Assembly (NCBI GenBank): GCA_022539475.1 | Contig: VCMS01000182.1 | Coordinates: 48,930 to 112,929, forward strand | Origin: Gracilaria domingensis | Lineage: Eukaryota > Rhodophyta > Florideophyceae > Gracilariales > Gracilariaceae | Direction: 5' to 3' | DNA length: 64,000 nucleotides | Shown: piece after piece, positions 56,036-64,000 of the stretch | How positions within the stretch are numbered: position 1 is the first letter of the stretch | Layout of the letters: the number at the start of each line of letters is the position of its first letter | Notes under the pieces: generated by a model | What the model saw: only the letters and a program-made list of their open reading frames with translations | What the model was told of the DNA's origin: nothing | The model's database searches: none | Position numbers and translations under genes: made by a program

Positions 56036-56333
56036 AATCTCTGTGCAGTAAATACTGGGGGGTTTTCCACCCGTGCTAGTTCTTTAGTCGAGGGCTACCT
56101 GAACTGTATTTCGCGAAGTCTAGGTTCAGTTTCCATTAAGGTGCACATTACACGATACCTTCTGCGGAATGATACCCTGCAACGCATGGAATACTAGTGC
56201 TAGTACAGATGATGCCCATTATGAAATCATACCGTTTTATTCGTATCTATTCTTCTATCCACCGCTTTTGCTAACCACTACTTCGCTATATTACATGTAC
56301 CATTTCCCCATAATGGATCGGGTGTAGGCGCAA

Positions 56334-56486
56334 TCTGCGGCAGATGCCGCAGACTGCACCTCCACCATAGTGCTGGATCGGTAGAACACATACGCACTCC
56401 GAGAGGATGAGGCGCGAAGCGCCTCATCCTCTCCGTTCCTCATGTAGGGAACCATGACCAGATGCATGGTTCCCTACTTGAGGAAC
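56334..56486. repeat. Three consecutive foldbacks
   Basis: 56334-56353 is a TCTGCGGC/GCCGCAGA hairpin. 56401-56433 has perfect 15-bp arms GAGAGGATGAGGCGC around a GAA loop. 56435-56486 has 22-bp arms GTTCCTCA.GTAGGGAACCATG with one mismatch and an 8-base loop. The last two are only one base apart. The first shows terminator- or cruciform-like geometry, but no gene end is nearby. Upstream, 56086-56333 holds nothing I recognise. Confidence 0.7.
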
Positions 56487-56525
56487 CTGCACCTGCAACT
56501 CGTGAGCTACGTCCGCATCAAAAGT

Positions 56526-57290
56526 CATTTACCTGTATACGCAAGCAGAAAGTATCCATAATTTAGTCAATGATCCGTTAGATACATTTGAAATGCGATG
56601 GAACGTACCATTGATAAAACAAAACAGAAACGTTGCGCTAGAAAAGTCGAGGGACCTGGTAACTCGCAAACGGAAGAAGAAGCAGGAAAGGGATCGGTTA
56701 GATTACCAGCCCACCATATCATCGTAAACCGCGAAAGGTGTCGAAGCGAGAACTCACAAGCAAGGACATCGAGAATGCCCATGCAGCAAACATACCGCAA
56801 GACGCGATAAACGAGAATCTAGCCTATATCCCAAACAAGTACCAGAATCGCCTATCCCGAACAGTCAGACAGGTAAACGACCAATTTCATTTTGTCTCTC
56901 AAGATCGATGATGGATCTGGAGAGATGAAATAAAATTGGTCGTTTACCTGTATACGCAAGCAGAAAGTATCCATAAGTTAGTCAATGCTCCGTTGGAAAC
57001 ATTTGAATTGCGATGGAACGTACCATTGATAAAGCAAGACAGAAACGTTGCGCTAGAAAAGTCGAGGGACCTAGTAACTCGCAAAAGGAAGAAGAAGAAG
57101 GAAAGTGATCGGTTAGATTACCAGCAATCCATTCATCGTAAAACGCGAAAGGTCTCGAAGCAAGAACTCACAAGCAACGACACCGAGAATGCCCATGCAG
57201 CAAACATACCGCAAGATGCGATAAACGAGACAGAAACCTATGTCTCAACCAAGTACCAGAATCGCCTATCCCGAACAGGCAGAGATCCAA
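56526..57290 (+). repeat. Diverged tandem duplication (~412-bp period) with hairpin junction
   Basis: 56526-56880 and 56938-57290 are homologous throughout. The second copy keeps an open 132-residue frame (56936-57334), basic and Lys/Arg-rich in the middle. The first copy keeps the same frame for about 60 codons before a stop. The junction (56870-56950) is itself an inverted repeat with 17-18-bp outer arms (CAGGTAAACGACCAATT) and inner pairing. The peptide (SIH.LVN.PL.TFE.RWNVPLIKQ.RNVALEKSRDL, in part) matches no family I know. Confidence 0.6.
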
Positions 57291-57314
57291 GATCGCCGAG
57301 AAACCAACTTGGTT

Positions 57315-57399
57315 TGTTGCGCCATAGGCTTTAGCTTTTCGAGTCTTGCGCTACTTTTGAAAAGCAGCGCAAGACGCGAAGCTAGAGCCTATGGCGCAA
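57315..57399. repeat. 85-nt foldback
   Basis: Arms beginning GTTGCGCCATAGGCT and ending AGCCTATGGCGCAAC pair with a few bulges down to GTCTTGCGCT/AGCGCAAGAC and a short loop. miRNA-precursor-like or a foldback element. Confidence 0.65.
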
Positions 57400-57654
57400 C
57401 GAAATGAACTATTGGTCGCGTACTTACAGTCGTCGGTTTGGGTTACCGGGTTCCCGTTTTCACCCTTCAACTCGTTCTATATCTTGAACAAATAGAAGAA
57501 GTTGAGGGTGATTAGCTTATTTCCTGCCGTTTCCATGTCGCAGAGCGCGAAGAAACGCGGTGAGGATTGGTTAGTTTAGAGCAAAGATACGTGGAAGGAT
57601 ATGGGAGAACGTACGAAAAGACTGCACGGAATACATCCCTGAGATACGGATGAC

Positions 57655-57727
57655 TCCGTCCTACTTTCTTCCGCCCTCTACTTTATGGAGCCTCCATAAA
57701 GTGGAGGGCGGGAAAAAGTACGACGGA
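57655..57727. repeat. 73-nt foldback
   Basis: Outer arms TCCGTC.TACTTT..TCCCGCCC-type and inner arms CCGCCCTCTACTTTATGGAG pair almost completely with practically no loop. It lies 370 bp upstream of the transposase gene start and may mark the element's end or a regulatory cruciform. Confidence 0.65.
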
Positions 57728-58097
57728 GCGGAGTATAACACGATGATATCGATGGCATGGCTCACGACGGTAACGGAAGTTCGGACGTCGGAGGCGCGGC
57801 GGCGGCGGCGAAGGGAAGAGATTTATTTTTCTGTGCGAGATTGGACAAGTGTACAGCGTACAACGTTGGGAAACCACAGGTTTATAACCAGTGGTAGATA
57901 ATACGAGAAGTACACCCTTGTGTTGAGGTCGACGTGTACCTACGTTCCTTTTTGAACGAAAGCACGTGATTTAAACTCAAAATATATTCTCCGTTCTGAG
58001 CAAGACGTCGATATTGACTGTCGCTTGACCTCCTTCTCCCTTCGGACGCCCTTCCCTTGCAGTCTTTGTCGTCGTTTCTCGTTCAGTTCTTCTTCCC

Positions 58098-61000
58098 ATG
58101 GTCTACTACTGTACACATAAGAAGCGTGGGTGCCCCTTCGTTACTCGCCGAGGAGTCTTATCCCTTCAACAGCATGTCAACCATTGCCCGTTTCGTCTGA
58201 AAGCAGCGCTGGAAGACGACAATAGCCGGCCCATTCGGAGAAGCAAGCGTCTCAAGCTTTCCGCACCCGCGCTTGCATCTTCCGAAACGGTCACTGCCCC
58301 TTGTCGCCTTCCCGAGCCTCCAGTGTCCGAGGACATCGTCGACCCCACTCCGTGCGCCCCTCCCATTCCGGACACTTCGCATTGTGTTTCTCCTTCCCCG
58401 GCTCCCGCGTCATTAGAGCGAGAACACGGAAGCAGTTCCCGCCCAGTGCCTTCTGAGGAGGCCCTCGGTGATTTGCATATGGATTATCTCACGGTTTGTC
58501 TGGCTTCAGTAGCTTCCAACCTTGGTCATCGTGAGGCTGACGAGCTAATTGGGCTACTTCGGGACCCGCAATTCTCGCAAAAGCGATTCAACGAGACCAT
58601 AACAAGTTCCAAGCGCTGTACAGAACTGAAGAAGGCCATTTTCGAACGATACGCCTCAAAGGACGGTTTCAATCGCAGAACTGTCTCGCCAGAAGGATGT
58701 AAGTTCAGCGCCACCCTCTACACGAGAGACCCCGTTCAGACACTTGTGAAACAACTCCAGTTGGCTAACAACGAAAACTCATTCTTCCACCCTATACCTC
58801 AGACCCACTCCACGAAAATATCTCACCCCATGTCCGGCTCTCTCGCAAGAGACGCCACCTCAAAACTTAAGGAAATGGTCATGGGCTCTTTGGATAGTAG
58901 AATAGTGTGGTACTCCCAAGAAATAAGTTACAGTGAATCTTTCGTAGGTCTTCTGCAGGTATACACCGATAAGTCTTCAACAACTCTAAAGCAAACATCG
59001 GTTACCGCCTATCCTCTTCACCTCACATTTCTCAACTTCTCCGACGAGCTTCGCCGTAAGTGTATCCGTGATGACCTCACAGTAGTGGCATACTTCCCTA
59101 CCACACTGATCGAGGTTTCCGCATCTGAAGCAGACGCAATGCCATTCGTTTCTAGCAAGTCTCTACGCGAGTCCAGGATGCAAATCCTTCAAGAATCTCT
59201 TCGTCAAGTCCTGGAGCCCATTCTAAATCTCACGCAGAAAGGTTTTCAGTTCATCGGCGAAGACAAACTAAGTCGAGTGTGCCATCCTCTGCTTGCAAGT
59301 TATTGTGCGGACATTCCTGAGGCTAAGGACATTCTGTCCATTCTTCATGGGACCAAAACGGAAAGCCCGTGTCATAGATGCAAAGCCCCTCGCTCATCTT
59401 TATGCAGTCCTATTCCCACCTCATTCAACGGACGTTCTCAAAAGCACACGAAAAGCATCCGAAAGACATACACAGCTATCTTGCAACATGCACAAAAAGA
59501 CGAGGCGGAAAGACGTTCACGTCGTGCGAGGGAGAGGAGATCTCAAGCGGATACTCTGATGCGTTCAAATTCCATATCTCTCATTCCTTCGTTCCTCGAA
59601 ACTTCCGTAAGCCTTGGAATGATCCCGGGACTGTCTCCATACAGTCTGTTCTCATTCGAACCATTACACAACTTGCATCTCGGCATCTCAAAGTTGATAA
59701 AAACGGCCACAATCGAGAGACTGCAGTCAGACACCCTGTGCACCACAATAGGAACATCTGCATCGCGTTCATTTCGAACGATACGCACCCAACTCCTCAA
59801 CCATGCAAACGCAATTCTAGCTGCCATAGAACGCGATTCTCCTGCCAAAGGTTTACATATCGATTTCTCCACGCAGGAGAAAGGCAGATCTTTGAATGGT
59901 ATCTTCACGAAAGACGGTCTCCGTGGAATGCTGGAGGCCAAAAACTACAAAGCACTTGACATGGTCTTTCCCTTTATAGGAGCATTCTTTGACATATGCT
60001 GTGGAGAACAGGACGTTGCCCCAATCACAACCGTTTTCTCTCAGTATTCGGACTTGCTCTCGACCTTATTCAGATACAATCGTGACCCGTATTGGACTGA
60101 AAGCTGTCTCCTGTGTCTTAGTTCGGAGATTGAAGCCTTCAAGCGTTCCGCAACAAAGACTCTGGCGGATTTTCATCCCTCCAGACTGGGAACTCTGAAG
60201 TTTCATCTTCTCGATCATCTCGTGGACGATATTCGCCGTCTGGGAAGTATCAAGTACTACGACGCAGGCATATACGAACATGCACACCTGCTATTTAAAA
60301 GACACTACAAAAAGACGTCCAGAAGAACAGCAACGGCTGTGGAGGAGACTATTTGCTCCATTGAGCACGGACATGTTAGAAAGCAATGGAATGGCAATAC
60401 TCCTTACCAGCGTAATCCAGGTTTACCAGGAACTTCCACACAGCTTCCTCGGTTTGCAATGAGAGGGCGTTCTTTCACTTTACGAGCTCTTCAACATTGT
60501 GTTTCAAGTATGTCCAGTTCAAAAACATGGACTGCTGTTAGAGAAATGTTCTCAAGTACGGACACAAGGTCGATTCTTGATCAAATTGGTGAACAAGCCC
60601 TTCCTCCTTTCCTCAGTCTCGTGAAAGAAACACTGGATGAGCACTCTATTACATACTTCCCAGAAAAGACAAGGATAACTCTGGTGAATTCGGCCCTCGT
60701 GAAAGGCGGTTTCGTTCCGACTCTTGAACACTTCGATTCGTCTTCTAAGGCACTTAAGCTGGGACGACCCAAATACCCCATCATCCAACGTGTCTTCGCT
60801 TCTCCAGCATTTGGTCCCAGTAGAAAGCCAAAGTTTTCCACTGTATTGGTAAGCGGAGAAGATTCAGAGACTTGGGTTGCCCAGGTAGTCGCTCTGATTC
60901 GAATATCTCTCCTTGATTCTGCACTTACCGCACCAGATGTGGCATTCGTCCGGTATTTCGAAGTTTTACCCCCCGCAACAAACACCGACCACATATTGAA

Positions 61001-61283
61001 ATGCATATCTTTACGGTGGGCTACAAACGATGAAAAGAACCACACTCTTCCGTTCCCTCGTTATTCCAAAGCGGAGACTATCGTAGAGTTAACTCCTTGG
61101 TACGGGATGGTTCCGGCTTCTGCACTACAGGGAACTGTCCATGTTGTTCGATCAAACTACCCTGCTCACCTTTTTGTCCTCCACTTCAATGGTTTCAACA
61201 CCGATTCTACATCAATCGATTCTATCATGATTCAGATGAAGGACCAACTGAGCACGTTGATCTTGTACAGCCTTAAACATTAA
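58098..61283 (+). CDS. Intact CMC/Plavaka-like DDE transposase
   Basis: An uninterrupted 1061-residue protein. Residues 4-36 form a C2HC zinc finger (YYC...GCPF....LQQHVNHCPF). A Pro/Ser/Glu-rich linker runs to about 140. The catalytic region has YTDKS (Asp 291) followed by TAYPLHLTFLN, a zinc pair SPCHRC (Cys 425/428), FEPLHNLHLGISK (Glu 521, His 524/527) and FHLLDHLVDDIRRLG...YEHAHLLFKRHYKKTSRR, where Glu 727 is the likely third acidic residue. The C-terminal third is unassigned. This order matches CACTA-supergroup transposases, especially the Plavaka type. The start ATG has a good context (cccATGg) after a pyrimidine-rich leader. Its stop overlaps the 3' end of the convergent gene by 11 bases. 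It is the only full-length transposase in the window and may be functional. Confidence 0.78.
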   Translation: MVYYCTHKKRGCPFVTRRGVLSLQQHVNHCPFRLKAALEDDNSRPIRRSKRLKLSAPALASSETVTAPCRLPEPPVSEDIVDPTPCAPPIPDTSHCVSPSPAPASLEREHGSSSRPVPSEEALGDLHMDYLTVCLASVASNLGHREADELIGLLRDPQFSQKRFNETITSSKRCTELKKAIFERYASKDGFNRRTVSPEGCKFSATLYTRDPVQTLVKQLQLANNENSFFHPIPQTHSTKISHPMSGSLARDATSKLKEMVMGSLDSRIVWYSQEISYSESFVGLLQVYTDKSSTTLKQTSVTAYPLHLTFLNFSDELRRKCIRDDLTVVAYFPTTLIEVSASEADAMPFVSSKSLRESRMQILQESLRQVLEPILNLTQKGFQFIGEDKLSRVCHPLLASYCADIPEAKDILSILHGTKTESPCHRCKAPRSSLCSPIPTSFNGRSQKHTKSIRKTYTAILQHAQKDEAERRSRRARERRSQADTLMRSNSISLIPSFLETSVSLGMIPGLSPYSLFSFEPLHNLHLGISKLIKTATIERLQSDTLCTTIGTSASRSFRTIRTQLLNHANAILAAIERDSPAKGLHIDFSTQEKGRSLNGIFTKDGLRGMLEAKNYKALDMVFPFIGAFFDICCGEQDVAPITTVFSQYSDLLSTLFRYNRDPYWTESCLLCLSSEIEAFKRSATKTLADFHPSRLGTLKFHLLDHLVDDIRRLGSIKYYDAGIYEHAHLLFKRHYKKTSRRTATAVEETICSIEHGHVRKQWNGNTPYQRNPGLPGTSTQLPRFAMRGRSFTLRALQHCVSSMSSSKTWTAVREMFSSTDTRSILDQIGEQALPPFLSLVKETLDEHSITYFPEKTRITLVNSALVKGGFVPTLEHFDSSSKALKLGRPKYPIIQRVFASPAFGPSRKPKFSTVLVSGEDSETWVAQVVALIRISLLDSALTAPDVAFVRYFEVLPPATNTDHILKCISLRWATNDEKNHTLPFPRYSKAETIVELTPWYGMVPASALQGTVHVVRSNYPAHLFVLHFNGFNTDSTSIDSIMIQMKDQLSTLILYSLKH

Positions 61284-63670
61284 GGGCTCCATCCTCTACA
61301 TGTTCACCTTGTGGTGCCTTTTCTTGTGATCCTGTGTTAATTCCGAAATCGTTCATGTCCATTTCCTTGAACTCCATATCCCCTTCCTCGCATTCACCAA
61401 CGAAGCAATCGCTAATAGACCCCAATCTTCGGCTCACACTGTCAATAAAAAATTGTTCTTTCACAGTGAGGTAAAGTCTTCCGTTCGACGGCATTCGATA
61501 TCCAAATGTAGCCTCTCTCATGTCATTACCAAGAACCTTAGCCCAATCTTCCGTTGTCGTTCCAAAATTATGAAACTCGCTGGAATTGGTCCTCAAGACA
61601 TGTTGCCTAACATCCCCCAGAACATTCTTTAAACACAGAGGTAGCAGTTCAGCAAACTTCTTTGTTAACAGTTTCTGTCTCTGGCCACCCCTTGACACAT
61701 CCGTACTTAGAAGGCTCACAACCGTCAACACCCAAGCGTCCAAACGTGCGAGCAACAGTATTGTGCCATCTAAAAAGGTGCCCGTATCCTTGTCTTCCAC
61801 ATCATACCCAATAAACTCCTTCAGCACTTGTACCCCGACACGGTTTCGGAAGAACAAGTCTTGATCTTCCGTCGGCATATCCTCGACATTGTCCGCATTG
61901 GAGTACTTTAGACGAACAAATGGGGCTTTTCTCCACCATGAAGTGTTCGGTACACCATTTTCGTCAAGACACAGTATGTTCTCCTGCGCTTCCTTCAACT
62001 GCATTGTGAGTTCGTCAGCATTCTCTTCTACCAGCTTTGTTCTTCTCCAAATCAGATCGTACCCCAGGAGCAGAAATAGTTTATCCCTCGTATTTCTCTT
62101 ACGAACGCCCACGACGTCACTCATGGTCTGCCGCATTCTCTGCCTAAGGCACATATCTGCACAAAGTTCCAGTATACACCTGTCGGTAAGAGATGCTTTT
62201 CTAATACCTTCCCAGCTCAACTCCTTCAACTCGCTTTCAACCATTTTCTTCAGCAAAGCATCTGGCCCCCCCTCTACCGAAGGTGTGAACATGCCAAAAC
62301 TGCCCAAGAGCTCCACGGGGTTTTTAGGAACCATGTATGAACCACCTTCCTCCGGCTCAATAAGCCCTTTCCCACTCTCAGTTGCGTCTTCCACCTTCTC
62401 GGCACGGTTACCCCAATTTCGGGTGAGCGACTCACCTTCGAGCCATAGCTCACTTGTTTCTCTCCTTGCCCACGTCAGCATGTTGTGATACACTGCTCGA
62501 GCAACCGCTCGAAACTCGTCGCACACCTCAATTTTATGCTTCTTTCGACCTGTCTGCCCAGGTTCACCAGCACGTGTACTCCTATCTCCCTCCTGTTTCA
62601 GTGCCCCTCTTAGCCCTTCAATGACTAGATCCTTCTCTTCAAGCCTCTTTTTCAAAGCCGTACTCTGCTCTTAGGCGACCTTCACTAGAATTCCCCGAAC
62701 CATCAAGTCCTCTTGTAGCGTCTTAACCTTTTCTTTCAAGCAATTCAGTTCATTTAAAAGATCAGGTCTGTTCATAGAGCTTGAATTCACACCAGTTTGG
62801 ATATCTTTCGTTATTTCCCTAGCTTCTTCGGCGACAGGCCCCGGTAATGCCGCAGGATTCGGTGTTATTTCGTTATCGGAACTATCCTCATGTGCCATAG
62901 CCTTAGCCACGAGAGGCTGCAGGCGTTCTGTGTCCACCCTTGGCACAGCTCCGAGCTCCAACTCCCGTGTATGTCCTCCTCCATGGCATGGTATATCAGA
63001 TGAATTGGGCCTCGTACGAGCTGCAACGGCCCCCGCTCTGGAAAGAGGGGAAGGTCGAAAAGTAACTCGTCTATCAGTTGTCTCTCGATTTCTTATTGTG
63101 TTTCTCCCTTGTCCGGACCCATTGCGAGGCATGATACGATTCATAGCGGCCCCAGTTCTAGAAGAGAGGGATGGACGTGACGATCTTAATATACTAGGAC
63201 TCTCACGACTTCTCGTCATTGTCCCTTGTTGTCCAGATCCACTGGGCGGCGTAACCCGCGCCCCAGTAGCTCCGGTCTTCGATATCGGCCGGGGACATGA
63301 AGGTTTTGGTGTCATACGAACCTCTTCAGTTCCAGTTGTCATGCCCTCCTGTCCTGACCCGCTGGGCCGAGTTACCTCATCTTCTTGAGGAGCAGAGACA
63401 GATGCACGATTTGCATTATCGGCAGTTGACGGCACGACATCGTTCGCTGATCCACGAATTCTTGACGCAATCCCGGAAGACGCTGCCGCTGCGAGATGGG
63501 CGAGAGAGTCCTGTAGAAGGACGCCCACTGACTCTCTCCTTCGTCGAGGACGACTTCCGTTTAGGAAGTGCGGTGCTTGTAGCCTGATTCGTATCATCCG
63601 ATGCTCTTCTCTTCTTCTGTCCACTCTTGTTCCGCTGCGTACTATTTCGCTTTCTCGGCGTTATACCCAT
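61273..63670 (-). pseudogene. Convergent partner gene, interrupted by one in-frame TAA
   Basis: A single long frame from about 63624 to 61273 with one TAA (62671-62673), which reads through in frame from VKVA to EQSTALKKRLEEKD, one coiled coil on both sides; CAA is the likely original. The N-terminus is basic. The best ATG is at 63670 (MGITPRKRN.., nuclear-localisation-like) in a neighbouring frame, so a small frameshift near 63550 or a splice is implied. Three ~41-residue repeats (GSGQ...) lie at about 63385-63010, then the coiled coil (62770-62580), then a ~400-residue conserved-looking domain of unknown kind with an acidic tail. No known family. Its tail-to-tail position suggests the second gene of the same transposon. 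Confidence 0.55.
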
Positions 63671-63706
63671 GCTGTGGAGATAAACAGGGTAATGAACGAA
63701 ATTGTT

Positions 63707-63735
63707 GGGGAGGGGGGGAGGGGGTGGGGGGGGGG
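63707..63735 (+). promoter_or_regulatory. G-quadruplex-type tract upstream of the partner gene
   Basis: G4-A-G7-A-G5-T-G10 on the + strand, 37 bases upstream of the ATG at 63670 on the minus strand. Four G runs with single-base loops form an ideal quadruplex motif. Its role in transcription or translation is inferred from position only. The remaining bases to 64000 hold no feature I can support. Confidence 0.6.
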
Positions 63736-64000
63736 TGCATGGTTCAGATATTCCGGGAGACTCCGCAGTTCCTGCTTTTTAGGAATTTGAGGTGCCCAAT
63801 GGGTCGCAAATATCGCCGTTACAGATGAAGAGCTCCAGTGTACATGTACAACAACGCGTATTGCAGGCAGCTGCAACACTCACAAGCATATTTACTTTCT
63901 ATTCGCTACTGAACTCATCTATTGCCCCAATGTCAGAGCCCAGTCCCAGGCGTACTGCTCTCCGTAGTCGAAATACAACTCTTCGCCCCTTCAATATCTC

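Larger units (their letters stand above)
50744..56085 (-). pseudogene. pol: Ty3/gypsy Pol on minus strand, with inserted MITE
   Basis: From the right: a gag/linker tail with repeated LDDP words, then a protease whose active site reads GTGA instead of DTGA (about 55160). RT follows from an IDLLPNTRPI segment through [10 protein letters not shown] to YLDD (about 54180-53705), RNase H with ETDAS (about 53255), an HHCC zinc domain (about 52600-52440) and the integrase core (SDNGSQF, GQVERFN; about 52350-52060). A GPYRVV C-terminal block ends it (about 51195). In-frame stops: 54841 (TAG), 54721 (TGA), 53764 (TAA where the family has Gln in ATFQR), 52993 (TAG) and about 52984 (TGA). One frame change lies near 55300-55570. 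A 454-bp MITE splits the integrase C-terminus. No LTRs were identified. Confidence 0.85.

Noticed and set aside
47041-56085. A single ambisense retroelement with gag-like copy B on + and Ty3 pol on -
   Set aside because: Copy A of the gag-like family is not accompanied by a converging Ty3 pol, and the minus-strand pol has its own gag tail. No shared terminal repeats were found to bracket both.
58158-58382. Minus-strand ORFs over the transposase N-terminus
   Set aside because: Shadows of the Pro/Ser-rich linker of the + strand gene; no motif.
62930-63388. 152-codon + strand ORF
   Set aside because: Its internal repeats mirror the 41-residue repeats of the minus-strand partner gene; it is the antisense shadow of that repeat region.
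1-64000. Alternative genetic code to explain the many in-frame stops
   Set aside because: The long intact ORFs (58098-61283, 28585-29835, 37187-39403) use all three stops only at their ends. The stops in repeats sit at positions where family motifs or paired copies indicate Gln, Arg or Trp by a single transition, which fits mutation better.

Overview
The window is eukaryotic nuclear DNA, gene-poor and dominated by transposable elements. It has no bacterial operon layout, rRNA or CRISPR. The mixture is Ty3 and Ty1/copia retrotransposons (one Ty3 of the kind familiar from oomycetes), CMC/Plavaka-like and DDE_Tnp_4-like transposases, and one intronless FIST-like gene. A compact-gene, repeat-rich alga or protist fits, for example a florideophyte red alga, but this assignment rests on general resemblance only.

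Layout. 1-5.7 kb: Ty3 chromovirus on the + strand, with gag, a textbook -1 frameshift signal, a broken pol, a chromodomain, an extra ORF and a 3' LTR carrying heat-shock-element-like sequence. 5.7-7.75 kb: copia integrase/RT/RNase H remnant. 8.2-10 kb (-) and 48.6-50.4 kb (+): two decayed copies of one unfamiliar, conserved gag-like protein. 14.3-16.2 kb (-): CMC/Plavaka-like transposase relic. 18.7-26.2 kb: DDE transposase pseudogene split by a complete copia element (19754-25791, 5-bp target duplication, diverged LTRs). 26.9-27.2 kb: piggyBac-like MITE with TTAA. 28.6-29.8 kb: FIST-like/ankyrin gene, the best host-gene candidate, lying between two inverted ~400-bp LTR-like repeats. 30.6-33.9 kb: diverged duplicated units, an inverted-repeat pair and a long foldback.

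35234-41489: a very young LTR element with 1965-bp LTRs that look identical, a perfect TSD and a single Gag-like ORF with no pol (TR-GAG-like). Its first in-frame ATG lies inside the 5' LTR, so the ORF runs through the primer-binding site. 44.6-45.9 kb (-): oomycete-type Ty3 integrase with chromodomain, beside a DNA-methylase-like fragment. 50.7-56.1 kb (-): a Ty3 pol broken by a 454-bp CCC...GGG MITE with a 4-bp TSD. 56.3-57.7 kb: a cluster of six foldbacks and a diverged tandem duplication. 58.1-63.7 kb: an intact 1061-residue transposase and a convergent partner gene overlapping at the 3' ends.

A theme across the window is that broken coding regions carry in-frame stops where a Gln, Arg or Trp codon can be inferred, as expected from C-to-T or G-to-A change on methylated repeats. 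The long + strand transposase, the young Gag ORF and the FIST-like gene have no stops. Terminal repeats, target duplications and frame-restoring joints were read directly from the sequence. Family names come from recognising motifs by eye, without database searches.
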